Source: Aequorivita viscosa (GTDB taxonomy: Bacteria; Bacteroidota; Bacteroidia; Flavobacteriales; Flavobacteriaceae). From it: DNA of 64,000 nucleotides. The DNA lies in assembly GCF_900106795.1 (NCBI RefSeq), contig NZ_FNNS01000007.1:98973-162972 (forward strand), read 5' to 3'. The first letter of the stretch is position 1. The number at the start of each line of letters is the position of its first letter. The notes beneath the pieces were generated by a model, which was given only the letters and a program-made list of their open reading frames with translations, did no database searches and was not told the origin of the DNA. The position numbers and the translations under genes were made by a program. Shown piece by piece: positions 33,207 to 41,997 of the stretch.

Positions 33207-35399
33207 TTAATTTCCTAACTCGCTTATAAATTTAATTCGATATAGGCGAAGTTCTTCCTCTTCATAATCGCCTTCAAATTCTTCTAAAGCCACCTCGATT
33301 TCGTCAGTATCAGCTTCTAAGAAATAATCGTGTATTTCTTCTTGTTGTTCATCATCTAAAACTTCGTCGATCCAATAATCTATATTCAATTTAGTACCAC
33401 TAAAAACAATAGCCTCCATTTCCTTAATGAAATCGGGCATTTCAAGTCCTTTGGCATCAGCAATATCTGGTAAGGCTAGTTTTCGATCAACATTTTGAAT
33501 AATGTAAAGTTTTAAAGAACTATTACTTCCGGTAGATTTTACAACAAAGTCTTCTGGGCGAATAATATCGTTTTCTTCTACATAATTTTGAATGAGCTTC
33601 AGAAACGATTTACCATACTTTTTAGCTTTTCCCTCTCCTACTCCATGAACATTTGCAAGTTCATCCATTGTGACCGGATACTTCAATGACATGTCTTCTA
33701 AAGAAGGTTCTTGAAAAATTACAAATGGCGGAAGCTCTAACTTTTGGGCGACTTTTTTAAGTTCTGCTTTTAAAAGTTTAAATAAATTTTCATCTGCAGT
33801 TTCAACCCCTCGCGATGCCGACACAATTATGTCGTCATTGGCATCTTTAAAAGAATGATCCTCGGTCATCATAAACGAAGAGGGCGACTTGATAAACTCT
33901 TTCCCTTTTTCAGTTAAATGAATAACCCCATAAGTTTCTATGTCTTTTTTTAAATAGCCAGCTACCAACAACTGTCGCAAAAGGGCTGTCCAATAAGCAG
34001 GCTCTTTTCCTCCACCGGAACCAAAAAACGGCTGTGTGTCTGTCCGGTGAGATTTTATTAGGGCGTTAACCTTTCCGACCAATACATTTACCACTTCTTT
34101 GGTTTTATATTGTTGATTTGTTTTTTGAACCACCTCGAGCAATTGTTTCGCTTCGTTTTGCGCTTCAATCTGTTTTTTGGGATGTCGCATATTATCATCC
34201 ATCATTCCACCTTCGCCAGTGGCATTGTCATATTCTTCCCCAAAATAATGAAGAATAAATTTTCGTCGAGAAATTGATGTTTCAGCATAAGCAACCACTT
34301 CCTGCAATAACGCGTGACCAATTTCTTGCTCCGCCACTGGTTTACCACTCATAAATTTTTCGAGTTTCTCGATATCTTTATAACTGTAAAAAGCGAGACA
34401 ATGACCTTCGCCTCCATCTCGACCAGCACGACCTGTTTCTTGATAATAGCTTTCGATTGATTTTGGAATATCGTTATGGATTACAAATCGCACATCCGGT
34501 TTATCAATACCCATTCCAAAAGCGATTGTTGCTACCACAACGTCTACATCTTCCATCAAGAACATATCTTGGTGACGAACCCTTGTTTTACTATCAAGAC
34601 CTGCGTGATAAGGAACAGCTTTAATCCCATTTACCTGTAAAGCTTGAGCCAGTTGTTCCACCCTTTTTCGGCTCAAGCAATAAATTATACCGCTTTTACC
34701 TTCGTTCTGTTTTACAAATCGGATAATATCTGCATCAACATTTTTAGTTTTTGGTCTTATTTCATAATAAAGATTGGGCCTGTTAAATGATGCCTTAAAA
34801 GTATTGGCGTCTGGCATTGAAAGATTCTTTAAAATATCTTCCTGCACCTTTGGCGTAGCGGTTGCTGTTAATCCAATTATAGGGATATTGTCGCCTATAC
34901 GCTGTATAATACTTTTTAGATTTCGATATTCAGGTCGGAAATCGTGCCCCCATTCACTAATACAATGGGCTTCATCAATAGCTAAAAAAGAAATTTTTTG
35001 ACCACTAAGAAACTCGACATACTCTTCTTTAGTCAAGGATTCTGGAGCAACGTATAATAACTTTGTGATACCATTTGCAATATCACTTTTAACTCTTTTA
35101 ACTTCGGTTTTGTTAAGGGATGAATTAAGTACATGCGCTATTCCTTCTTCTGAAGAAAGCGAACGCAATACATCCACTTGGTTTTTCATTAGAGCGATCA
35201 AGGGGGAAACCACGATTGAAGTTCCTTCTTGCATCAAAGCGGGAAGCTGATAACACAGCGATTTACCACCTCCTGTAGGCATTACTACAAAGGTGTTGTT
35301 TCCTGCCAGAATGCTTCTTATCACTTCTTCTTGCAATCCTTTAAATTGGCTAAAACCAAAATATTTTTTTAAGGATGCATAAAGGTCAAGTTCTGCCAC
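33207..35399 (-). CDS. recQ: ATP-dependent DNA helicase RecQ
   Basis: 730 residues. Walker A (VMPTGGGKSLCYQLPAL), DEAH box (LAIDEAHCISEWGHDFRPEY), motif VI (YYQETGRAGRDG), an RQC region (~350-500) and an HRDC-like domain (~540-610, PVTMDELANVHGVGEGKAKK) appear in order, followed by a C-terminal acidic extension typical of this phylum. It unwinds recombination and repair intermediates. It is divergent from kdsD. Confidence 0.95.
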   Translation of the reverse strand: MAELDLYASLKKYFGFSQFKGLQEEVIRSILAGNNTFVVMPTGGGKSLCYQLPALMQEGTSIVVSPLIALMKNQVDVLRSLSSEEGIAHVLNSSLNKTEVKRVKSDIANGITKLLYVAPESLTKEEYVEFLSGQKISFLAIDEAHCISEWGHDFRPEYRNLKSIIQRIGDNIPIIGLTATATPKVQEDILKNLSMPDANTFKASFNRPNLYYEIRPKTKNVDADIIRFVKQNEGKSGIIYCLSRKRVEQLAQALQVNGIKAVPYHAGLDSKTRVRHQDMFLMEDVDVVVATIAFGMGIDKPDVRFVIHNDIPKSIESYYQETGRAGRDGGEGHCLAFYSYKDIEKLEKFMSGKPVAEQEIGHALLQEVVAYAETSISRRKFILHYFGEEYDNATGEGGMMDDNMRHPKKQIEAQNEAKQLLEVVQKTNQQYKTKEVVNVLVGKVNALIKSHRTDTQPFFGSGGGKEPAYWTALLRQLLVAGYLKKDIETYGVIHLTEKGKEFIKSPSSFMMTEDHSFKDANDDIIVSASRGVETADENLFKLLKAELKKVAQKLELPPFVIFQEPSLEDMSLKYPVTMDELANVHGVGEGKAKKYGKSFLKLIQNYVEENDIIRPEDFVVKSTGSNSSLKLYIIQNVDRKLALPDIADAKGLEMPDFIKEMEAIVFSGTKLNIDYWIDEVLDDEQQEEIHDYFLEADTDEIEVALEEFEGDYEEEELRLYRIKFISELGN

Positions 35400-35447
35400 G
35401 TTGTTTTAATTTTCGTTATTCAATTCAGGATTAAGTTACGCAATATA

Positions 35448-35477
35448 TTGTTTAAAGCAAGAACAATCGTAATTTTG
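35448..35477 (+). promoter_or_regulatory. Promoter for the kdsD-tatC run
   Basis: TTG at 35448-35450 and TAATTTTG at 35470-35477, 19 bases apart, fit the Bacteroidota consensus. A small hairpin (GATGCG/CGCATC, 35485-35501) would lie at the start of the transcript. Confidence 0.55.
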
Positions 35478-35603
35478 TAACCTTGATGCGATACCCGCAT
35501 CGATAGAGAACGGAAAACAGTTCATAAATATTGGATAGTATTATTTCAATTTTAAATATACTAATTTCTCTAAGAGTTACAAACATTAGAAAGCGTTAAA
35601 ATT

Positions 35604-36569
35604 TTGGATAAACAACAAAGAATAATTTCCATTGCCAAACAGACAATTGAAACTGAAAGTAAAGCAATTGCAAATTTAGCCAACCTTGTGGACGAAGAAT
35701 TTGCAGGTGCTGCAAACTATATATTTGAATCTAAAGGAAGGGTAATTATAACCGGAATAGGAAAAAGTGCAAATATTGCAACCAAAATTGTAGCAACTTT
35801 GAACTCTACGGGCACCCCTTCGATCTTTATGCATGCGGCAGATGCAATCCATGGAGATTTGGGTACTATCCAAGAATTCGACTCTGTTATATGTATTTCG
35901 AAAAGTGGAAATACGCCAGAAATAAAAGTTTTAGTTCCACTTATTAAGTCTATTGGCAACAAATTAATAGCCATAACAGGTAATCGGGATTCATTTTTAG
36001 GACAGCAGGCAGATTTTGTACTTAATGCTTATGTAGAAAAAGAAGCTTGCCCAAACAATCTTGCTCCAACAGCGAGCACTACTGCTCAATTGGTTATAGG
36101 CGATGCGTTAGCCATGTGCCTTTTAGACCTACACGGCTTTTCTAGTAGTGACTTTGCACGATTTCATCCAGGAGGTTCTTTAGGGAAAAAGCTATATCTG
36201 CGCGTTAGCAATCTCACAGCTCTTAACGAAAAACCTGAAGTAAGCCCAGACACCGACTTAAAGAAAGTAATTGTTGAAATATCTGAAAAAATGCTCGGAG
36301 TTACAGCTGTAGTTGAAAACGGTAATATTGTTGGAATTATTACAGATGGTGATTTAAGGCGAATGCTTACCAGAACCGACAATTTTGCTGGTTTAACTGC
36401 CAAAGATATTATGACGAAAAACCCGAAAAGAATATCTAATAACGCCATGGCTGTAGAAGCAATGGAAATGATGGATGCAAACGGGATTACACAAATACTT
36501 GCCGAAGAAAACGGAAAATATTGTGGCGTAGTACATATACATAACCTTACTAAGGAAGGTATTATTTAA
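35604..36569 (+). CDS. kdsD: Arabinose-5-phosphate isomerase (KpsF/GutQ family)
   Basis: 321 residues from a TTG start. A SIS domain (~40-170: VIITGIGKSANIATKIVATL, HGDLGTI, CISKSGNTPEIKVLVPLI) is followed by two CBS domains (~200-320: GIITDGDLRRML, KDIMTKNPKRI, GVVHIHNLTKEG). It makes arabinose-5-phosphate, the first step to Kdo for lipopolysaccharide. It overlaps tatC by one base (TAATG). Confidence 0.93.
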   Translation: MDKQQRIISIAKQTIETESKAIANLANLVDEEFAGAANYIFESKGRVIITGIGKSANIATKIVATLNSTGTPSIFMHAADAIHGDLGTIQEFDSVICISKSGNTPEIKVLVPLIKSIGNKLIAITGNRDSFLGQQADFVLNAYVEKEACPNNLAPTASTTAQLVIGDALAMCLLDLHGFSSSDFARFHPGGSLGKKLYLRVSNLTALNEKPEVSPDTDLKKVIVEISEKMLGVTAVVENGNIVGIITDGDLRRMLTRTDNFAGLTAKDIMTKNPKRISNNAMAVEAMEMMDANGITQILAEENGKYCGVVHIHNLTKEGII

Positions 36570-37399
36570 TGAAGAAAAAAGCTTCCCCAGAAAAAGAAAT
36601 GTCCTTTTTGGATCACTTGGAAGAACTAAGATGGCACTTAGTTCGTTCCACTTTTGCAATTGTAATTGTCGGAGTTGTAGCTTTCATATTTAAAAGTTTC
36701 ATTTTTGACGTTCTTATTTTTGGACCAAGCCGACCAGACTTTGCAACCTATCGGTTGTTTTGCGACGTTTCAAGATCCATGGGAATGGAAGCCTTCTGTT
36801 TTAATGAAATGCCCTTCCGAATTCAGAGCCGTACAATGTCTGGACAGTTTTCTGCACATATGTGGACCTCTATCTATGCAGGAATTATAATCGCATTTCC
36901 TTATATTCTTTATGAATTCTGGAGATTTATAAGCCCAGGACTAAAAGAAAATGAAAGAAGCTCTAGCCGGGGGTTTATAATCATTGCTTCCTTACTTTTC
37001 TTTTTAGGGGTTTTGTTTGGCTATTACGTAATAACTCCACTATCTATTAACTTTTTGGGAAGTTATCAGGTCAGCGAAAAAGTGATTAACTCATTCGATT
37101 TAGACAGCTACATTTCATTGGTTCGAACTTCAGTATTGGCAAGCGGAATTATATTTGAGCTCCCTATAATAATATACATTTTAACCAAAATTGGTTTGGT
37201 AACGCCCGAAGCACTTAGAAAATATAGGAAATTCTCCCTAATAGTGGTTTTAGCAGTATCAGCAATTATAACCCCTCCAGATGTTGCCAGCCAAATTATC
37301 GTGGCTATTCCGATTCTTATTTTATATGAAGTAAGTATCTATATTTCAAAAATGGTTATTAAGAAACAAAAAAGAAAAGAACGTGCACATGTCAAATAA
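36569..37399 (+). CDS. tatC: Twin-arginine translocase subunit TatC
   Basis: 276 residues with six membrane segments and the usual landmarks: SFLDHLEELRWHLVR at the N-terminus, FPYILYEFWRFISPGLKENE in the first cytoplasmic loop, and ALRKYRKFSLIVVLAVSAII TPPD near helix 5. It forms the receptor for twin-arginine signal peptides. No tatA lies nearby. A ~45-residue loop with a Cys pair after helix 1 is typical of this phylum. Confidence 0.95.
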   Translation: MKKKASPEKEMSFLDHLEELRWHLVRSTFAIVIVGVVAFIFKSFIFDVLIFGPSRPDFATYRLFCDVSRSMGMEAFCFNEMPFRIQSRTMSGQFSAHMWTSIYAGIIIAFPYILYEFWRFISPGLKENERSSSRGFIIIASLLFFLGVLFGYYVITPLSINFLGSYQVSEKVINSFDLDSYISLVRTSVLASGIIFELPIIIYILTKIGLVTPEALRKYRKFSLIVVLAVSAIITPPDVASQIIVAIPILILYEVSIYISKMVIKKQKRKERAHVK

Positions 37400-37745
37400 T
37401 ATCGTAGATGAATTTAACGCATATCGTTTAAAAATGAACGAAAAAATGCTTGAGGACAATAATAAAATCCTCAAACGAATTTTTAATTTAGACACAAACG
37501 CATACATGGAAGGAGCACTTCCGAAGAAAACTAAGGAATTACTGGGATTAGGCAATTCATTAGTTTTAAGATGCGATGATTGTGTTCGTTACCATTTAGA
37601 AGAATGCCATAAGCTAGGACTTACAAAAGAAGAAGTGGTTGAAGGAATGAGTATCTCGTTATTGATAGGAGGTACTATCGTACTTCCTCACCTAAGAAGA
37701 GCATTTGAATATTGGGAAGCGCTAGACGAAAGAAAAAATAATTGA
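37389..37745 (+). CDS. Carboxymuconolactone decarboxylase family protein
   Basis: 118 residues from the ATG at 37389 (a GTG at 37383 is also possible), overlapping tatC by 11 bases. It has the AhpD-like redox motif CDDCVRYHLEECHKLG (CxxCxxxH) in a helical domain, so a peroxidase-type or disulfide role is likely. The tatC pairing recurs in this family of bacteria, but its meaning is unknown. Confidence 0.9.
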   Translation: MSNNIVDEFNAYRLKMNEKMLEDNNKILKRIFNLDTNAYMEGALPKKTKELLGLGNSLVLRCDDCVRYHLEECHKLGLTKEEVVEGMSISLLIGGTIVLPHLRRAFEYWEALDERKNN

Positions 37746-37818
37746 TATATTCGTAGTGTTCTGAAATTGCAGCTGGTAAACTCCGAACCTCTATTTCTAA
37801 AAACGAAACAAAACTAGA

Positions 37819-38559
37819 ATGAAGCTAAAAGCCGAAAACCTAATAAAATCATACAAAGGCCGTAAAGTCGTAAAAGGCATTACCGTAGAAGTGAATCAAG
37901 GTGAGATTGTAGGCTTGCTCGGGCCTAATGGCGCTGGAAAAACCACTTCATTTTATATGATTGTTGGTTTAATAAAGCCCAATGGAGGGAAAATTTTTCT
38001 TGAAGGTACCGAGATCACAAATTATCCAATGTACAAACGCGCCCAACACGGAATTGGTTATTTGGCCCAAGAAGCTTCTGTATTTAGAAAATTAAGTGTA
38101 GAAGATAATATTTTGAGTGTACTGCAACTTACCAAACGCACAAAAAAAGAACAAAGAGAAAAAATGGAGTCGCTCTTGGAAGAATTCGGACTTAACCATA
38201 TCCGCACAAATCGTGGAGACCTATTAAGTGGCGGTGAACGAAGACGAACAGAAATTGCACGAGCTCTGGCTACCGACCCACATTTTATCCTTCTCGACGA
38301 GCCTTTCGCTGGAGTAGACCCTGTAGCGGTTGAAGACATTCAGCGAATCGTGGCAAAATTAAAAAATAAAAACATCGGGATCCTTATTACCGATCACAAC
38401 GTTCAAGAAACATTAGCCATTACAGACAGAACCTACTTAATGTTTGAAGGAAGCATTCTTAAACACGGAGTTCCTGAAGAACTAGCTGCAGATGAAATGG
38501 TACGAAAAGTGTATTTAGGACAGAATTTTGAACTTCGAAAAAAGAAATTAGAGTTTTAG
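37819..38559 (+). CDS. lptB: LPS export ABC transporter ATPase LptB
   Basis: 246 residues. Walker A ([15 protein letters not shown]), Q-loop ([12 protein letters not shown]), ABC signature ([16 protein letters not shown]), Walker B ([20 protein letters not shown]) and the H-loop ([10 protein letters not shown]) are all present. [17 protein letters not shown] is characteristic of LptB. It drives lipopolysaccharide extraction with LptFG. It fits kdsD upstream, as both serve lipopolysaccharide. Confidence 0.95.
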   Translation: MKLKAENLIKSYKGRKVVKGITVEVNQGEIVGLLGPNGAGKTTSFYMIVGLIKPNGGKIFLEGTEITNYPMYKRAQHGIGYLAQEASVFRKLSVEDNILSVLQLTKRTKKEQREKMESLLEEFGLNHIRTNRGDLLSGGERRRTEIARALATDPHFILLDEPFAGVDPVAVEDIQRIVAKLKNKNIGILITDHNVQETLAITDRTYLMFEGSILKHGVPEELAADEMVRKVYLGQNFELRKKKLEF

Positions 38560-38606
38560 CCCCCTACCCCTACCTACGTGCAATTTCGGCAGGCAAGCTC
38601 AAAAGG

Positions 38607-38637
38607 ACGAATTAAAAAAACCTTTTAATCCGTCTCT
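38607..38637. terminator. Bidirectional terminator between lptB and pssA
   Basis: GACGAATTAAAA pairs with CTTTTAATCCGTC with one mismatch. The right arm includes the end of the pssA frame. Confidence 0.5.
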
Positions 38638-39368
38638 TTCCAAATTAAGGAAAGTACTATGTACAATAGAATTATAATCGGTATTGCCAAAAACTTCAGC
38701 AAAACCAAAAGTGCAATACAAAGCGCTATAAACACATAACGAACAGCATTACTTTTAAAATCCCAAGTTTTGAATTTTAGGGCAAACAAAGGAATTTCTG
38801 CGTTTAACAGAATACAACTAACTAAAGTCAATCCAATTAGCACCCATTTATTTAATACTAAACTTTCAGCCAGTTCTGAAAATTGATATTCCATAATTAA
38901 AGGCAAACTCAAAATCAACAGTGTATTTGCTGGGGTTGGTAAACCTATAAAACCTGTAGTTTGGCGTGTATCTACATTAAATTTGGCAAGTCGATATGCA
39001 GAAGCTACAACTATTAAAAGACCAATTAAAGGCAAATAATTAGTTACCCCAACATTCCAACCCTTTCCCGAAAACACGTCGGTTAACGTCTGCATTTCAC
39101 CCACAAAAGCCAGATTCATAAGTTGAAACATTATAATTCCTGGAACTAAGCCGCTAGTAATAACATCAGCCAACGAATCTAGCTGAAGACCAACTTCACT
39201 TTGTGCATTCAACAACCGGGCGGCCAAACCATCAAAAAAATCGAAGAAAATTCCAAGAAAAGCAAATACTGCAGCTACAATCAAATTTCCGGAAACTGCG
39301 AAAAGAATGGCCACGCTTCCGCATAAAATATTTAGAGCGGTTATAAAATTTGGAATGTGCTTTATCAT
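38625..39368 (-). CDS. pssA: CDP-alcohol phosphatidyltransferase, likely phosphatidylserine synthase
   Basis: 247 residues with the diagnostic motif DGLAARLLNAQSEVGLQLDS followed by LAD, matching DGx2ARx8Gx3Dx3D. There are about eight membrane segments. The opening IPNFITALNILCGSVAILFA and the length fit phosphatidylserine synthase, which makes phosphatidylserine from CDP-diacylglycerol and serine. Another CDP-alcohol transferase cannot be excluded. Confidence 0.9.
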   Translation of the reverse strand: MIKHIPNFITALNILCGSVAILFAVSGNLIVAAVFAFLGIFFDFFDGLAARLLNAQSEVGLQLDSLADVITSGLVPGIIMFQLMNLAFVGEMQTLTDVFSGKGWNVGVTNYLPLIGLLIVVASAYRLAKFNVDTRQTTGFIGLPTPANTLLILSLPLIMEYQFSELAESLVLNKWVLIGLTLVSCILLNAEIPLFALKFKTWDFKSNAVRYVFIALCIALLVLLKFLAIPIIILLYIVLSLIWKETD

Positions 39369-39554
39369 TGGTCAGTTGCTATTACAGGTATAATTTTTTC
39401 GCAAAAATAATTCAAAAAAATATAGATTGAATCTTGCCTTATTTCTATTTTCACCGTTATTGAAATAAAATCGTAAAAATAGCAAAGTATTTTCGTCTAT
39501 TAGGATCAAAACACAATATGTACACAAATTTATAGTTTAGTATTCTACAAAATA

Positions 39555-40649
39555 GTGAGATATTTGTCCAAAATTTTCAACTTGAGAAAGAACCTCTTCC
39601 TTATTTTCATGCTTCTTTCCACCGTTTTAGGAGCCCAAACAGTACGCAAGTATTCAAATGAATTTATGAATATTGGTGTAGACGCCGCTGCCTTCGGGAT
39701 GAGCAATGCCGTCGTAGCTTCTTCTTCCGATGTAAATTCAGGATACTGGAACCCTGCCGGCTTAGTAAATCTAGAAGACAAACAAATCTCCCTAATGCAC
39801 GCATCGTATTTTGCAAACATCGCAAATTACGATTACGCTGCTTTTGCAATGCCTTTAGACGACCGAAGTGCCGTTGGCCTTTCAATTATCCGCTTTGGCG
39901 TGGATGACATCTTGAATACAACTAGATTGATAGACGAACAAGGAAACATCGATTACAACAGAATCAGTTTATTTTCTACTGCCGATTACGGCTTTACATT
40001 CTCATACGCCAGAAAATTACCGCTCGATGGCTTTAACTATGGAGTTAATGCAAAAGTTATAAGACGTGTGATTGGTGATTTTGCTTCGTCCTGGGGTTTT
40101 GGTCTAGATGCCGCCATTCAATTTAAAAATGACAAATGGATGTTTGGTTTAATGGCCAGGGACATAACAACCACTTTTAATGCGTGGAGTATAGATGAAG
40201 ATAAGTTTGCTGAAATTAAAGGTGCTGTAGATGGCGAAAATCAAGAATTACCTGAAACCACCGAGATAACGATTCCAAAATTACAATTGGGAGTAGCTCG
40301 CAAATTTGTCTACAATTATGATTTTTCACTTTTAGCAGAAGTAGACCTTAACTTCAGATTTGCTGAAACCAACGATGTTATCTCGACCTCATTTGCAAGC
40401 ATTACACCTTCCTTAGGGCTTGAATTTGGCTATATCGAAATGGTATATGTTCGAGCTGGGGTTGGAAATTTTCAAAATACAGTGCAACTCGATGGAAGTG
40501 ATGCAGTGGGGTTTCAACCAAATATTGGAGTTGGATTCAGATATAAAGGAATACACGTAGATTATGCTCTTACCGATATTGGCGATCAAAGCGTTGCATT
40601 ATATTCCAATGTGTTTTCACTAAAATTGGACTGGGAAATATTCAGGTAG
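39555..40649 (+). CDS. PorV/PorQ family outer membrane protein (T9SS-related)
   Basis: 364 residues from a GTG at 39555. A signal peptide ends at LLSTVLGAQ. The mature protein is a FadL-like beta-barrel opening FMNIGVDAAAFGMSNAVVAS, then SGYWNPAGL and regular amphipathic strands. PorV is the shuttle protein that hands T9SS cargo to the attachment complex; this is a PorV-like paralogue rather than a proven PorV. The Lnb-type gene follows by 48 bases. Confidence 0.82.
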   Translation: MRYLSKIFNLRKNLFLIFMLLSTVLGAQTVRKYSNEFMNIGVDAAAFGMSNAVVASSSDVNSGYWNPAGLVNLEDKQISLMHASYFANIANYDYAAFAMPLDDRSAVGLSIIRFGVDDILNTTRLIDEQGNIDYNRISLFSTADYGFTFSYARKLPLDGFNYGVNAKVIRRVIGDFASSWGFGLDAAIQFKNDKWMFGLMARDITTTFNAWSIDEDKFAEIKGAVDGENQELPETTEITIPKLQLGVARKFVYNYDFSLLAEVDLNFRFAETNDVISTSFASITPSLGLEFGYIEMVYVRAGVGNFQNTVQLDGSDAVGFQPNIGVGFRYKGIHVDYALTDIGDQSVALYSNVFSLKLDWEIFR

Positions 40650-40697
40650 TTTTGAGCTTATCAAGAAACGAAACCTCAAGTTGAAATACAAAACTCT

Positions 40698-41882
40698 GTG
40701 TTGAAAAAATTCTTTCTTTTACTCTTACTTTTTATTGCTACTGCATCGAATGCGCAGTTTGGGGCGTTATCTCCTGCTGCAGAAATTAGCATAATCACAA
40801 TTGGTCCGGGATCTGAGCTTTATGACAAGTTCGGCCACAGTGCATTTAGAATTAAAGACTCCCTGAGCGGCGTTGACGTTGCCTTTAATTATGGAGTTTA
40901 TGATTTTAACACTCCAAACTTTTACACAAAATTTGCTCAAGGAAAACTTCTTTATGAGTTAAGAGTTGAATATTATCAATCATTTTATCAGCGTTACGTT
41001 GAAGAAAATCGATGGATAAAGGAGCAAGTTCTAAATCTCACCAAATCTGAAAAACAGGCCATTTCTGATTTTCTTTGGAATAACGCTCTTCCCGAAAACA
41101 AAAAGTATAAATACGATTTCTTTTTTGACAATTGTGCTACAAAAATCCGTGATGTATTACAAGAAGTGCTCGGAAACAAATTAGAGTATCAAGATGACTA
41201 CATAACAGAAGAGCTGAGCTTCCGCGATCTTATTCAACAAAATCTTCAAGCGAACACTTGGGGCAGTTTAGGGATTGATGTAGCCTTAGGAGCCGTAATA
41301 GACCTAAAAGCTAAGCCGATTGAGTATCAATTCCTACCCAATTATATATACGAAGGCTCAAGTAACGCAATTATTCATAGAAACAACGATGCCGAACCTT
41401 TGGTAAAATCAGCCAAAACGGTTTTTAAAAACACTCCTACTCCGCCGCAAAATAACTTTTTACTTAGTCCACTGTTCGTTTTAGGGGTTTTAGGATCTAT
41501 AATAATTTTAATCACCTTCAGGGATTACAAGAAAAACGTTAGAAGCCGCTTTTTAGACTTAATTATTTTCTTTTGCACAGGATTGATTGGCGTGTTTCTG
41601 TTATTCCTTTGGTTTGCCACAGATCATACCGCCACTGCTAATAACTATAATTTACTTTGGGCATTTCCTATTTCGATAGTAACGGCGGTCGTAATTGCAC
41701 AAAAAGAAATTTCTATTATTGTAAAAAGGTATGTATTTCTTCTTTTATTATTATTAGTGTTACTTACAGTTCATTGGATAAGCGGAGTTCAAGTATTTGC
41801 CATTGGTCTTTTACCGCTACTCATTTCTTTAGCTATTCGCTACTTATACCTTTTTAAAGCTCTTAAAATTAAAGACAACTAA
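40698..41882 (+). CDS. DUF4105 / Lnb N-terminal periplasmic domain protein
   Basis: 394 residues from a GTG (a TTG follows directly). A signal peptide ends at TASNAQF. The periplasmic DUF4105 domain covers ~25-260 with GPGSELYDKFGHSAFRI (conserved His) and KYDFFFDNCATKIRD (conserved Cys), then about four C-terminal membrane helices. The domain is that of Lnb, a lipoprotein N-acyltransferase recently described in Bacteroides; His and Cys would be the catalytic pair. If so it N-acylates lipoproteins here, an inference from the fold. Confidence 0.85.
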   Translation: MLKKFFLLLLLFIATASNAQFGALSPAAEISIITIGPGSELYDKFGHSAFRIKDSLSGVDVAFNYGVYDFNTPNFYTKFAQGKLLYELRVEYYQSFYQRYVEENRWIKEQVLNLTKSEKQAISDFLWNNALPENKKYKYDFFFDNCATKIRDVLQEVLGNKLEYQDDYITEELSFRDLIQQNLQANTWGSLGIDVALGAVIDLKAKPIEYQFLPNYIYEGSSNAIIHRNNDAEPLVKSAKTVFKNTPTPPQNNFLLSPLFVLGVLGSIIILITFRDYKKNVRSRFLDLIIFFCTGLIGVFLLFLWFATDHTATANNYNLLWAFPISIVTAVVIAQKEISIIVKRYVFLLLLLLVLLTVHWISGVQVFAIGLLPLLISLAIRYLYLFKALKIKDN

Positions 41883-41900
41883 GAATTATTCGTAAACAAA

Positions 41901-41941
41901 AAAACAGCCTTTAAAATAGAAATATATTTAAAGGCTGTTTT
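41901..41941. terminator. Strong bidirectional terminator
   Basis: A perfect 15-bp stem, AAAACAGCCTTTAAA/TTTAAAGGCTGTTTT, with an 11-base loop between two converging genes. Confidence 0.9.
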
Positions 41942-41997
41942 GTATTTATAAAAATAAAGATTTTTGTCAGCAAAAAGTGTAGACTAAATTCTGCTTC

